A DNA stretch of 64,000 nt from Streptomyces rugosispiralis (GTDB lineage Bacteria; Actinomycetota; Actinomycetes; Streptomycetales; Streptomycetaceae), in assembly GCF_024505145.1 (NCBI RefSeq), contig NZ_JANIAA010000001.1, positions 310,001 to 374,000 of the forward strand. Direction: 5' to 3'. Below the pieces are notes generated by a model. That model did no database searches and had not been told where the DNA came from. It was given only the letters and a program-made list of their open reading frames with translations. The position numbers and the translations under genes were made by a program. Position 1 is the first letter of the stretch, and each line of letters starts with the position of its first letter. Positions 56,054 to 64,000 of this stretch are shown one piece after another.

Positions 56054-56830
56054 GTGCTCGCTGCCGAGCGCCATCGCAGAATCGTCGCCGAGATCGCCCG
56101 GCTCAACTTCATCACCACCGATCACCTCACCACCTTGCTCGGCGTCTCCCACGAAACGATCCGCAGGGATCTCGCGCTGCTCGAGCGCCGCGGCGAGCTC
56201 TCCCGGGTGCACGGCGGCGCCACCAGCCGCCAGGCGCCGGTCGGGGAGGAAGCATCCTTCAACGAGCGCAGCGGCACGCTGGCCGCGGAGAAGGAAGCGA
56301 TCGGACGGGCCGCGGCGGCGCTCATCGAGCCGAACCAGACCATCGTCATCGACGTCGGCACCACTGCTCTGGAAGTGGCCCGCGCCCTGCCGGCCGATCA
56401 CGTCGGCGTCGTCGCCACCCCCTCCCTGCTCGTAGCCACGGAAGTCAGCACGCGCCCTCGGGTGGAGGTCCTGGTCAGCGGCGGTCGGCTCCGGCCCGGC
56501 GACCTGGCCTGCTCAAACGCACAGGCCGTCGACTTCTTCGGCAACCTGCGGGCCGACGCCGTCTTCCTGGGCTCCGGCGGCATCGCCACCTACGGCCTGA
56601 CCGATTTCCACCTCGATGAGGTCGCCACCAAGCGCGCGATGCTCGACAACGCCTCCCACCGCTACGTGCTGGCCGATTCGAGCAAGTTCGGCCGCACGGC
56701 AGCACATCGCGTGTGTGAGCTGAACGGCTTCGACACCCTCGTCACCGACAAGCCGTGCCCGGCCGAACTGCGCACCGCCCTGAGCCGGGCCGGAGGCAGT
56801 GTCATCGTGGCGTCGACCACTCGGCCGTAA
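56054..56830 (+). CDS. DeoR/GlpR family transcriptional repressor
   Basis: A 258-residue regulator. The N-terminal helix-turn-helix (about 20-45; TTDHLTTLLGVSHETIRRDLALLERRGELSRVHGGA) is the DeoR signature and the C-terminal DeoRC domain (about 75-235; IVIDVGTTALEVARAL) binds a phosphorylated sugar or polyol. Family members respond to the product of the adjacent kinase, here most likely the FGGY kinase product. It is divergent from that operon. GTG 56054. Confidence 0.87.
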   Translation: MLAAERHRRIVAEIARLNFITTDHLTTLLGVSHETIRRDLALLERRGELSRVHGGATSRQAPVGEEASFNERSGTLAAEKEAIGRAAAALIEPNQTIVIDVGTTALEVARALPADHVGVVATPSLLVATEVSTRPRVEVLVSGGRLRPGDLACSNAQAVDFFGNLRADAVFLGSGGIATYGLTDFHLDEVATKRAMLDNASHRYVLADSSKFGRTAAHRVCELNGFDTLVTDKPCPAELRTALSRAGGSVIVASTTRP

Positions 56831-56839
56831 AGCACCGGC

Positions 56840-57280
56840 TCAGCCACTCCCTGAAGGGCCTCCGGACAACGCCGACAGGAGAAGCCCGGTGAGGTCGTGG
56901 CGCCGCTGCTTCCCGAGTACGCGTTCCAGGGCGGCATCCACTTCGGCGTAGGCCTCGCGCCCCGCCCGGAGGAGTTCCTGGCCGCTCGCCGTGACGTGGA
57001 GTTCCGCGGTGCGGCCCCGTCCGGGGTCGGTGCGGCGCTCGACGGCACCGCGCTCTTCCAGTTGCCGGACGGTGGCCTGGGCGCTCTGTGCGGTGATCCC
57101 TGCCCTGCGGCCCAGTTCGCTGTAGGACATTCCCGGTTCCCCCATCAGGTGACCGAGGGCCGAGAGGTGGCGCAGCGTGTAACCGGTCGGCTTGAGCGCC
57201 CGTTCGACGTCCTCACGTGCTCGCCGGCCCAGGGCGGCGAGCAGGAAGGCGGTGCTGGTGGGCGGGGGCTGGGCGGTCAC
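56840..57280 (-). CDS. MarR family transcriptional regulator
   Basis: A 146-residue winged-helix repressor. LRHLSALGHLMGEPGMSYSELGRRAGITAQSAQATVRQLEERGAVERR is spread over about residues 36-84 and includes the recognition helix and wing (only short parts needed to classify it). GTG 57280 has a GAGGAG site; an extended frame further upstream is a shadow. It is divergent from the SDR gene at 57488, and AGTTTCA dyads lie between them. Confidence 0.86.
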   Translation of the reverse strand: MTAQPPPTSTAFLLAALGRRAREDVERALKPTGYTLRHLSALGHLMGEPGMSYSELGRRAGITAQSAQATVRQLEERGAVERRTDPGRGRTAELHVTASGQELLRAGREAYAEVDAALERVLGKQRRHDLTGLLLSALSGGPSGSG

Positions 57281-57302
57281 GACTCCTCGTTCCTCCTCAT
57301 AA

Positions 57303-57396
57303 AGTTTCAGTTTGGCTTTGACTGGAGATCCGGGCAATCTCCACTTCCAGCGGGCGCGGCGCAGGACTGGGCCCCGAGTTTCATACCCACTGAAAC
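57303..57396. promoter_or_regulatory. MarR operator-like half-sites
   Basis: Two copies of AGTTTCA (57303-57309, 57377-57383) each lead a 7-base spacer. The second is followed by TGAAACA, a perfect 6-base inverted repeat; the first by a degenerate half (TTTGACT). They lie between the marR and SDR starts, where a MarR dimer would repress both. Confidence 0.45.
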
Positions 57397-57487
57397 ATGA
57401 CGGGAGTGGATCTTGCCGTGACCCGTGCACCCCCGTGGAGCCGCCAGGACGATCACCGCGGATGCCTGGTGATCCAGATGAAGTGAG

Positions 57488-58143
57488 ATGACGAAGATGA
57501 AGCTCCTCGTGGTCGGCGCCAATGGCGGTCTGGGCAGGCAGCTGGTCACCCACTCCCTGGAGCGCGGACACCAGGTCACCGCACTCGTACGACGAGGCGC
57601 AGGGCAGGCCGAGACGCCGGGGCCGCGCATCGTGGAGGGTGCCGTGGGCGACGATCTGGCCGCCGTCCGCCGCGCCGTCGACGGGCAGGACGCGATCGTC
57701 AGCGCACTGGGCAATCCGCTCTGGCTCAAGGCACGTACCGGCTCGGCCGTGATGGCCCGCGCCACCGCGAATCTGGTGGCCGCCATGCATCTGCATCGGG
57801 TACGCCGTATCGCCATGCCACTGGCCTGGGGAAGCGGCGCCTCACGACAGCACACCGCGTGGCCGCTCAAGGCGCTGACCCGGCTGCTCATCCGCCGCGA
57901 CTACCAGGACTTCGACACCGCGGAGGCGATCCTCGCCGCCTCGGGGCTCGACTTCACCATCGCCTGCTTCGGCTCGCTGACCGACCAGCCCGCCTCGCCC
58001 GCCTGGGCCGCCCACCCCGACATCAAAACCCCCTCACCCCTGGCGATCAGCCGCGCCGACCTGGCCCAGTGCCTGCTGGACGCCGTCGAATCCCCAGCCC
58101 CACCGCCAACCGCCTCTCGGTCAGCGGCGCACCGAAAGGATGA
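57488..58143 (+). CDS. NAD(P)-binding SDR-like protein with C-terminal frameshift
   Basis: An atypical SDR/NmrA-like enzyme. VVGANGGLGRQLV (about 7-19) binds NAD(P) and the middle reads IVSALGNPLWLK, AMPLAWGSGA and FGSLTDQPASPAW. The main frame stays open into the next SDR; the expected family end NRLSVSGAPKG lies in another frame and stops at 58143. A one-base change near 58090-58100 therefore seems to have lost the normal end and fused the two frames. The core is intact, so some activity is possible. It is divergent from MarR. Confidence 0.6.
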
Positions 58144-58150
58144 CGCTCCC

Positions 58151-58714
58151 TTGAACCTCACGGGCAAGACCATCGTGCTGACGGGGGCGAGTTCGGGTCT
58201 GGGCGCCGAGGCCGCCCGCCTCCTCAGCGCCCAGGGCGCCGCACTGCACCTCGTGGGTCGCGACGAGAAACGTACAAGGGCCATCGGCGAGGACCTGCAC
58301 GCGCCCACCTACACGGCCGACTTCACCAGCCTGTCCCAGACGCGCGGCCTGGCCGCGCGGTTGGCCCGCGCCGTGCCGAACATCGACGTACTGGCACTCA
58401 ACGCCGGAGGCGTCATGCCCCCGCGCCTCACCGACGACGGGATCGACGCCAACTTCCAGGCCAACGCCCTGGCGCCGTGGCTGCTGATGACACAGCTCGC
58501 CGGGCCGCTCGGTACCGGCCGCGTCCTTCTGACCAACTCCCGGTCCCACGCCAACGCGGTCCTCTCCCCGCAGAACCTCGCGGCCGCCCTCGCGGGAGAG
58601 CCGCGTGTGACGGGCCACCGCACCTACGCCCCGGGCCAAGCTCGCCGCCGGAGTGCTGCTACGGGAGTTCCACCGCCGCAATCCGGGCGTGGACGCCGGC
58701 GACTTCCACCGCGG
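58151..58714 (+). pseudogene. Frameshifted, truncated short-chain dehydrogenase
   Basis: Starting at TTG 58151 after an AAAGGA site, the frame encodes an SDR: TGASSGLGAEAARLL, then LALNAGGVMPP. In a run of C at 58629-58632 an extra base breaks the frame; the other frame continues as KLAAGVLLREFHRRNPGVDAGDFH, the expected Tyr-Lys region, and then stops being homologous at about 58714. The remaining C-terminus is gone, replaced by the inner end of a DJ-1 fragment on the opposite strand. Confidence 0.75.
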
Positions 58715-59119
58715 ACGGCCGTCCGCCAGACCGGCATGGGCGAGGAGGATGGAACCCCCGCAGACGGTGGCAACGGTCATGTCCGGGCGGGCCAGCGCCT
58801 CGCGCAGCAGGCCCGGCAGATCCGTGGACCCCGCCTGGCCGGGAATCCAGCCGATGCCCCCGGCGACGCCGGGATCCAGCGAGAGACCTCCCGCGGCGCC
58901 GGGGACGACGATCACGCTTTTCTTGTTCACGTCCACGGCGGAGGTCGCGGTGAGCTTGATCGACGGGAATCCACTGACCACTTCCCGTGCGCCTTCGGCA
59001 CTGACGAACTCGGTGGACACCTCTCCGCCGGAGAACTCGCCCGCGGAGTGGAAGACTTCGAAGGGACCAAGGACATCGAGGGGGTCGAAGCCGTCGTAGA
59101 GCGCGATCTGTACGTGCAT
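58715..59119 (-). pseudogene. Truncated DJ-1/PfpI family protein
   Basis: A minus-strand gene starting at ATG 59119 encodes about 135 residues of a GATase1-like DJ-1/PfpI domain: VQIALYDGFDPLDVLGPFEV, then VIVVPGAAGG and TVCGGSILLAHAGLADGRP with the nucleophile-elbow cysteine. Homology ends there at the junction with the SDR fragment, and the frame then runs through antisense SDR sequence. The C-terminal part is missing. Confidence 0.75.
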
Positions 59120-59195
59120 GACACAAGTCCTTTGTCTGGTCATAGTCAGGAAGAGCGGTCGGTGCTACAGCGCCGGAGGCAGAAGGGGAAACCGG

Positions 59196-59441
59196 TCAGC
59201 CCAGCATCCGGCGCAGCGCGTGAGCGCTCGCGGTGACGGCCTGGTTGAACCGGGGGCCGAGATGGACGAACGGCAGGAAGCCGTGCGGCAGGTCCGCTTC
59301 GCGGACGGCTGTGACCGGGACGCCCGCGGAACGAAGCTTGCCGGCGTAGGACTCACCTTCATCACGCAGCGGATCGAATCCCGCCGTGACGAGGTGCACC
59401 GGCGGCGTGTCCGGGGCGACCTCACCGTAGAGGACCGACAC
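59196..59441 (-). pseudogene. C-terminal fragment of an alpha/beta hydrolase (minus strand)
   Basis: About 80 residues of a hormone-sensitive-lipase-like hydrolase end: HLVTAGFDPLRDEGESYAGKL with the triad Asp, and LPHGFLPF with the triad His. The N-terminal catalytic-serine half is absent. It meets a plus-strand hydrolase end head to head near 59441. Confidence 0.72.
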
Positions 59442-59800
59442 ATCCGGATCTCGCCCAGCCCGACCTCGCCGACACGGCGACCTGGAGCGCGGCGGACAAC
59501 CTCACCGGCTGGCGCTGCCTGTTGGGTGATGCGGCAGGCGGCCCTGACACCCCCGCCTATGCCGCCCCCGCCCGCGCCGACGACCTGGGCACGCTTCCAC
59601 CCGCTTACATCGAAACAGGTCAGCTCGACATTTTCCGCGATGAGAACATCGCCTACGCACAACGGCTCAGCCGCGCCGGGGTGCCGGTCGAGCTGATCCA
59701 GTACCCCGCCGTACCCCACGCCTTCGGCACCTTCGATCCCGCGGCAGCCGTCAGCCGCCGCGCGGTCGGCAATCGCGTACGGGCACTGGGCGCCCTGTGA
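59442..59800 (+). pseudogene. C-terminal fragment of an alpha/beta hydrolase (plus strand)
   Basis: In the plus strand the last ~110 residues of another hydrolase are kept: ATWSAADNLTGWRCLLG, LPPAYIETGQLDIFRDENIAYAQRL and YPAVPHAFGTFDP. It has no start, no nucleophile and no ribosome site. Together with the opposed fragment at 59196 it marks a rearrangement breakpoint. Confidence 0.72.
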
Positions 59801-60031
59801 GCGCCGGCCGCCGCCATTCAGGCGCTGGGCTCGGGCAGCCCAGCGTCTTGGGAGCCGGCGGTGCGCCGTCGCCCCTGGACGGACCGCTCCTCAAGCCGAA
59901 CGGCGGCCGCCGTCCCCACATGGACCGCCTTCCTTATGGAGCGCGCACACATGCCATTTCCGGTGGCCCTTCCCTAGCGTGTGCGCCGAGCGGGGCAGTG
60001 TGGTGAAAACCTTCGACAAAGGGGTCGGAAC

Positions 60032-61321
60032 ATGCGGTGCCGACGAATCCGGGCAGGCGGCCGGCGGCTGTTATTCGCCCTCATGATGGCGGTGGTGGCC
60101 GGGCTGCCGACCGCCGGCGGCACCGCGTCCGCCGCCGGGCCGCCCTCCTATCTCACCCAAGAGGCGAGCTACGGCGCCGATGTGGTGACAGGCGGATGGG
60201 AGCGCGTGGAGCGCTATCTCGACACCACCGCCGGATTCCGCACCGAGGACTACCCACCGGATGGCCGCGGCGACCAGGACGGACGGCGCCTGACGTACTT
60301 CGGCGGCGTCTCCCGCCCGTACTCCGGCCGCTTCCTGCTCTACTCGGCACCCGGCTGGGACACCGGCGCCCACGCCACACCCGTGCTCCTCGTACACGGC
60401 GCCAATGACACCGCGGACCGCGCCTGGGCCAACCCGGGCGAGGCGGGCGGCTACGGCTGCGGCGCCATCTCCTGCCCGTCCACCGGACTGATGCAGTACC
60501 TGTCCGCGCGCGGGCACCGGGTCTTCGCCGTCGGCTTCGCGCACAAGCAGGGCGACAACCTGATGCAGGCGCAGGTCGTCGGCGACGCGATCGCCGTCAT
60601 CAAGGCGAAGCTGGGCGTCGGCAAGGTCGACCTGGTCGGCTGGAGCAAGGGGGAGATGGCGGCCCGCGCCTATGTGTCGTCGGTGAAGCCGAGCTGGGGA
60701 CGGGCCTACGCGGGCGACGTGCGCAAGCTCATCACCCTCGGCGGCCCGAACGGCGGCTACGACTACCCGTACGCCCACGGCTGGGCGCACGACTTCTCCA
60801 TCTGGCCCGAGTGCGGCGGCAAGGTCAACGCCCCCTCACCGCACTCGCATATGACGTGCTACGGGACGTACACCGCGCACCCCGAGTTCTCGATGATCCC
60901 CTCCGGCGGGTACGACGACTATCCCGGCCAGCGCCAGATGCTGGCCCGCTGGGACGGCGTCTACGGAGTCGACGGCGCCGCGCAGGACTGGTACACCACG
61001 TACTACGGCGGCCAGGGCCTGTACACGGCGGGCAGCGGCATCCAGGCCGCCATCGACGCCGGCTCACTGGTCAAGCCGCTGCACAACGCCGGAGTGCCCG
61101 CCGCCGTCACCACCTACCTGCTGGCCGGCGGGTCCCCGAATGTCCTCGGCATCTTCAATGAGAACCGCGCCCCCAGCGACGGTGTCGTCTTCATCGCCAG
61201 CGCACTCGACACCACCGGCATCCCCACGGTCGGGGGCACGGCCACCATCGTCGGCGCCAACCACCTCGAACTGGGCTGGAACACCTCCGTCGCCGCCCAG
61301 GTCGCCGCCTGGCTCGCCTAG
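60032..61321 (+). CDS. Secreted alpha/beta-hydrolase lipase
   Basis: A 429-residue secreted lipase. A Sec signal (about 1-35, ending ASA-A) is followed by an alpha/beta hydrolase domain with oxyanion HGAND (122-126) and nucleophile S205 in VGWSKGEMA. GWSKG replaces the commoner GHSMG. The C-terminal His is in GANHLELGW. ATG 60032 follows AAGGGG; a TAGCGT -10-like box lies about 55 bases upstream. Its leader is copied at 9533. Two further esterase genes follow closely on the same strand. Confidence 0.85.
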   Translation: MRCRRIRAGGRRLLFALMMAVVAGLPTAGGTASAAGPPSYLTQEASYGADVVTGGWERVERYLDTTAGFRTEDYPPDGRGDQDGRRLTYFGGVSRPYSGRFLLYSAPGWDTGAHATPVLLVHGANDTADRAWANPGEAGGYGCGAISCPSTGLMQYLSARGHRVFAVGFAHKQGDNLMQAQVVGDAIAVIKAKLGVGKVDLVGWSKGEMAARAYVSSVKPSWGRAYAGDVRKLITLGGPNGGYDYPYAHGWAHDFSIWPECGGKVNAPSPHSHMTCYGTYTAHPEFSMIPSGGYDDYPGQRQMLARWDGVYGVDGAAQDWYTTYYGGQGLYTAGSGIQAAIDAGSLVKPLHNAGVPAAVTTYLLAGGSPNVLGIFNENRAPSDGVVFIASALDTTGIPTVGGTATIVGANHLELGWNTSVAAQVAAWLA

Positions 61322-61342
61322 GGCTCCCGTGAAGGACCGCAC

Positions 61343-62380
61343 ATGACCACGAGTACGAACGGCGTCCGCACCCGGCGCGTGCCCACCGAGCGACTCACCG
61401 TCCAGCTCGCCGAGGTCCGGGACGAGGGGGAACCGGTCGTCTTCGTCCACGGCAACGTCTCCTCCGCCGCTTTCTGGCACACCACCCTGCCCCTGCTGCC
61501 GGACCACTACCGCCCCATCGCACCGGACCTTCGCGGCTTCGGCGGCACCGACCCACTGCCCATCGACGCCACGCGCGGCCTGCGCGACCACGTCGACGAC
61601 CTCGCGGCGCTGCTGGCGGCCCTCGGGATCGACCGGGCGCATCTGGTGGGCTGGTCCATGGGCGGGGGCGTGGGTCTGCAGTATCTCTGCGACCACCCGG
61701 GCGCGGTGCGCTCCCTGACCCTGGTCAACCCGGTCTCCCCGTACGGCTTCGGCGGCACGCACGGGGTGGACGGCGCCCTCAACTCCCCGGACGGGGCCGG
61801 CTCGGGCGGCGGCACGGCCAACCCGGAGCTGGTCGCGCGGCTCGCCAAGGGCGACCGCGGGGAGGGTTCCCCGCTCTCACCCCGCGCCGTCCTGGCGAAC
61901 TACTACCTCAAGCCGCCATGGCGTTCCGGGCACGAGGACGCGTACGTCGAGGCCATGCTCACCACCCGGACCGGCGACGACCACTACCCGGGCGACAGCG
62001 TGGCCTCCCCCGCCTGGCCGGGCGTCGCACCCGGCACCCGGGGAGTCCTCAACTGCTTGTCCCCGCTCCACCTCCGCCTCGACGAAGTGCGTCTGATCGA
62101 CCCCAAGCCGCCGATCCTGTGGATCCGCGGCGAGGACGACGTCATCGTCTCGGACACCTCGCTGTTCGACCTGGCGCACCTGGGAGCGATCGGCGCGGTG
62201 CCGGGCTGGGACGGGACACCCGCCCAGCCGATGGTGGCGCAGACCCGCCACGTGCTGGACCGGTACGCGGCCGGGGGCGGTACGGTACGGGAGGTGGTCG
62301 TGTCCGACGCCGGGCACGCGGTGCATCTGGAGCGGCCCGAGGAGTTCGGCGCGGCGCTGCTGGAGGTCCTGTCGACGTGA
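61343..62380 (+). CDS. Alpha/beta hydrolase
   Basis: A 345-residue cytosolic hydrolase. FVHGNVSSAAFW holds the oxyanion hole, the nucleophile is in VGWSMGGG (about residue 102), an acid is in WIRGEDDVIV and the His in SDAGHAVHLERPEEF. It starts 21 bases after the lipase stop and overlaps the carboxylesterase by GTGA, so all three probably share a transcript. The substrate is not known; acyl-ester products of the secreted lipase are a fair guess. Confidence 0.85.
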   Translation: MTTSTNGVRTRRVPTERLTVQLAEVRDEGEPVVFVHGNVSSAAFWHTTLPLLPDHYRPIAPDLRGFGGTDPLPIDATRGLRDHVDDLAALLAALGIDRAHLVGWSMGGGVGLQYLCDHPGAVRSLTLVNPVSPYGFGGTHGVDGALNSPDGAGSGGGTANPELVARLAKGDRGEGSPLSPRAVLANYYLKPPWRSGHEDAYVEAMLTTRTGDDHYPGDSVASPAWPGVAPGTRGVLNCLSPLHLRLDEVRLIDPKPPILWIRGEDDVIVSDTSLFDLAHLGAIGAVPGWDGTPAQPMVAQTRHVLDRYAAGGGTVREVVVSDAGHAVHLERPEEFGAALLEVLST

Positions 62381-63828
62381 CGGTGTGCGTCACCGCCCTG
62401 GGCGCCGTCCGCGGCAGTATGTCCCCGGACGGTGTGGCGTCCTTCCTGGGCGTTCCCTACGCCGCCCCGCCCTTCGGCCCCCGCCGCTTCCGCGCACCGG
62501 CCCCGCCCGAGCCATGGACCGGAGTGCGCGATGCCACGGCCTACGGTCCCACCGCGCCGCACGCGCCCTACGCACCGCCGTTCGACGCCCTCGTGCCGGA
62601 CGACGTCATCCCCGGTGCGGACTGCCTGAACCTCAATATCTGGACCCCCGCGCCGGAGCCGGGATCGGGTCTGCCGGTGATGGTGTGGCTGCACGGAGGG
62701 GCCTTCTCCAACGGTGCGGGTTCGGCGTCGGCGTACGACGGCAGCGCCTTCGCCCGCGACGGGGTCGTGTGCGTCACCCTCAACTACCGCTTGGGCGCGG
62801 ACGGCTTCCTGCGTCTGCCCGGCGTCCCCGACAACCGCGGCCTGCTGGACCAGGTGGCGGCCCTGAACTGGATCCGCACCCATATCGCCGCCTTCGGGGG
62901 CGATCCCGATCAGGTGACCGTCTTCGGCGAATCGGCGGGGGCGATGAGCATCGGCGTCCTGCTGTCCAGCGGCAGGGCACGCGGCCTGTTCCGCCGGGCG
63001 ATCCTGCAGAGCGGCGCGTGCCACCACTTCCTGCGCCCCGCCTCGGCGGCCCGGATCGCCTCCCGCCTTGCCGCGAAGCTCGGCATCGAACCGGCCCCGG
63101 ACGCCTTCGCCGCGGTCCCCCTCGCCGACCTCCTCCCCGCGCAAGCGGAACTCCGCGCCGAGATGGGCGCTCGCCCCGACCCGGCGCTGTGGGGCGAGGC
63201 GGTGCTCAACATCATGCCGTTCGAACCGGTGGCGGCCGATCTTCCCCTGCCCGGCCCCGACTGCGGCGTCGACCTCCTGATCGGCAGCAACAGCGAGGAA
63301 TACCGCTTCTTCCTGGTCCCCACGGAGCGCCTGGAAACCGTCTCCGAAGCGGCGCTGCGTGCCGGAACAGCCGCCTACGGCCTGGACCCGGACCAGGCGC
63401 TCCCCCTCTACCGAGCCGAACGCCCCGGTGCCACCCCGGGCGAGCTCCTGGCCGCGGTGGCGACGGACTGGTTCTACCGGATCCCCGCCATCCGCCTGGC
63501 CGAGTCCGTCCCGGGCTCGTACCTGTACGAGTTCGCCTGGCGCTCCCCGCGATTCCGCGCCGCCCTCGGCGCCTGCCACACGCTGGAGCTGGCCTTCGTC
63601 TTCGACCGTCTCCAGGACCCGTCCTACGGCCCGATCCTCGGCGACCGCCCGCCCCAGGACCTCGCGGACGCGATGCACGGAGCGTGGGTCTCCTTCGCGA
63701 AGACCGGCGACCCCGGCTGGCCCGCGTACGACACCACCACCCGCGCCACGAGGGTCTTCGCCGCGGACCGCGCCCTGCGGGACGACCCGCGGAAAGCGGA
63801 GCGACGGCTCTGGCAAGGCGTGCGCTGA
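62377..63828 (+). CDS. Type B carboxylesterase
   Basis: A 483-residue carboxylesterase/lipase type B. SFLGVPYAAPPFGPRRF is the N-terminal motif, EDCLN-like GADCLNLNIW follows, WLHGGAF is the oxyanion hole, the nucleophile lies in VFGESAGAMS (about residue 189), and the His is in GACHTLELAFVF. GTG 62377 overlaps the preceding stop; the frame is open upstream but in shadow of the hydrolase. No signal peptide is seen, so it is likely cytosolic. Confidence 0.88.
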   Translation: MTVCVTALGAVRGSMSPDGVASFLGVPYAAPPFGPRRFRAPAPPEPWTGVRDATAYGPTAPHAPYAPPFDALVPDDVIPGADCLNLNIWTPAPEPGSGLPVMVWLHGGAFSNGAGSASAYDGSAFARDGVVCVTLNYRLGADGFLRLPGVPDNRGLLDQVAALNWIRTHIAAFGGDPDQVTVFGESAGAMSIGVLLSSGRARGLFRRAILQSGACHHFLRPASAARIASRLAAKLGIEPAPDAFAAVPLADLLPAQAELRAEMGARPDPALWGEAVLNIMPFEPVAADLPLPGPDCGVDLLIGSNSEEYRFFLVPTERLETVSEAALRAGTAAYGLDPDQALPLYRAERPGATPGELLAAVATDWFYRIPAIRLAESVPGSYLYEFAWRSPRFRAALGACHTLELAFVFDRLQDPSYGPILGDRPPQDLADAMHGAWVSFAKTGDPGWPAYDTTTRATRVFAADRALRDDPRKAERRLWQGVR

Positions 63829-63869
63829 GCGCTCCGCGCGAAGTGGCGCGAGGTGCGGTCGTTCATCCG

Positions 63870-63918
63870 CGGCTGCGTCGTGGCTGGTCGCGCAGTTCCC
63901 CGCGCCCCTTCGGGGCGC
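63870..63918 (+). repeat. Streptomyces-type intergenic repeat with hairpin
   Basis: The stretch CGCGCAGTTCCCCGCGCCCC followed by TTCGGGGCGC is a sequence met very often between Streptomyces genes. It ends in a 7-base stem (63902-63908 with 63912-63918) and a 3-base loop, so it may serve as the carboxylesterase terminator. The claim of frequency is from general knowledge of these genomes. Confidence 0.6.
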
Positions 63919-64000
63919 AACCGAACCGCACCGGACTTCGGTGAAACCGTTTAGGGGCCGTCTCCACGGATCACCGGCACCGGCCCGTGCGGCGAGTTCG

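Noticed and set aside
58121..59143. 340-residue DJ-1 protein
   Set aside because: After about 135 residues the frame is antisense to the SDR and homology stops.

Overview
The window is high-GC actinobacterial DNA, almost certainly from a Streptomyces. It shows strong third-position GC, many GTG starts, ATGA/GTGA-coupled operons, secreted esterases with Sec signals, ALF-repeat and PucR/XRE-cupin regulators, and a typical Streptomyces intergenic hairpin near the right end. No rRNA, tRNA, CRISPR array, IS element or phage gene was seen. The content looks like accessory (arm-like) chromosome: a natural-product cluster, several catabolic islands and some gene debris.

Positions 1-9528 hold a complete bicyclomycin-type cluster. 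A cyclodipeptide synthase (bcmA) is followed by five 2-oxoglutarate/Fe(II) oxygenases and a cytochrome P450 on the minus strand, mostly translationally coupled, in the order A-B-C-D(P450)-E-F-G. A divergent MFS exporter (bcmT) lies across a roughly 800 bp regulatory gap. The set matches the known bicyclomycin pathway, whose product inhibits transcription terminator Rho.

Positions 9533-21227 look like a polyhydroxybutyrate/ketone-body island: 3-hydroxybutyrate dehydrogenase, a GAF-PucR regulator, both subunits of a 3-oxoacid CoA-transferase, a five-gene Liv-type ABC importer and a secreted PHB depolymerase. Positions 21278-30550 hold an amine/amino-acid island: saccharopine-dehydrogenase-like enzyme, TetR, a phospholyase-like class III PLP enzyme, an APH-fold kinase, a GntR regulator, a POT peptide transporter, an FAD amine oxidase and an XRE-cupin regulator. 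Two identical 13 bp operator-like sites in opposite orientation lie in the PLP enzyme/kinase intergenic region. MntH and a tiny membrane protein follow.

Positions 32445-43532 hold a propane/acetone-type soluble di-iron monooxygenase operon (prmABCD) with amidohydrolase, DUF59 protein, alcohol dehydrogenase and a dedicated GroEL-like chaperonin, next to a divergent AcoR/MimR-type activator. Acetoacetate decarboxylase plus a second 3-hydroxybutyrate dehydrogenase (47107-48677) could supply acetone to it, so the PHB, ketone-body and monooxygenase islands may form one catabolic route. Between them are glycosidase remnants, a secreted ALF-repeat protein, an MFS pump and a small partner.

Positions 49039-64000 contain a secreted SGNH hydrolase, a glycerol-kinase-like/GlpA-like/FAD-oxidoreductase/APC-permease operon with a DeoR regulator, a MarR gene divergent from a frameshifted SDR pair, a gene graveyard (truncated SDR, DJ-1 and two hydrolase ends), and a secreted lipase followed by two further esterases. 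The lipase leader has a degenerate copy 50 kb away next to the ketone-body genes.
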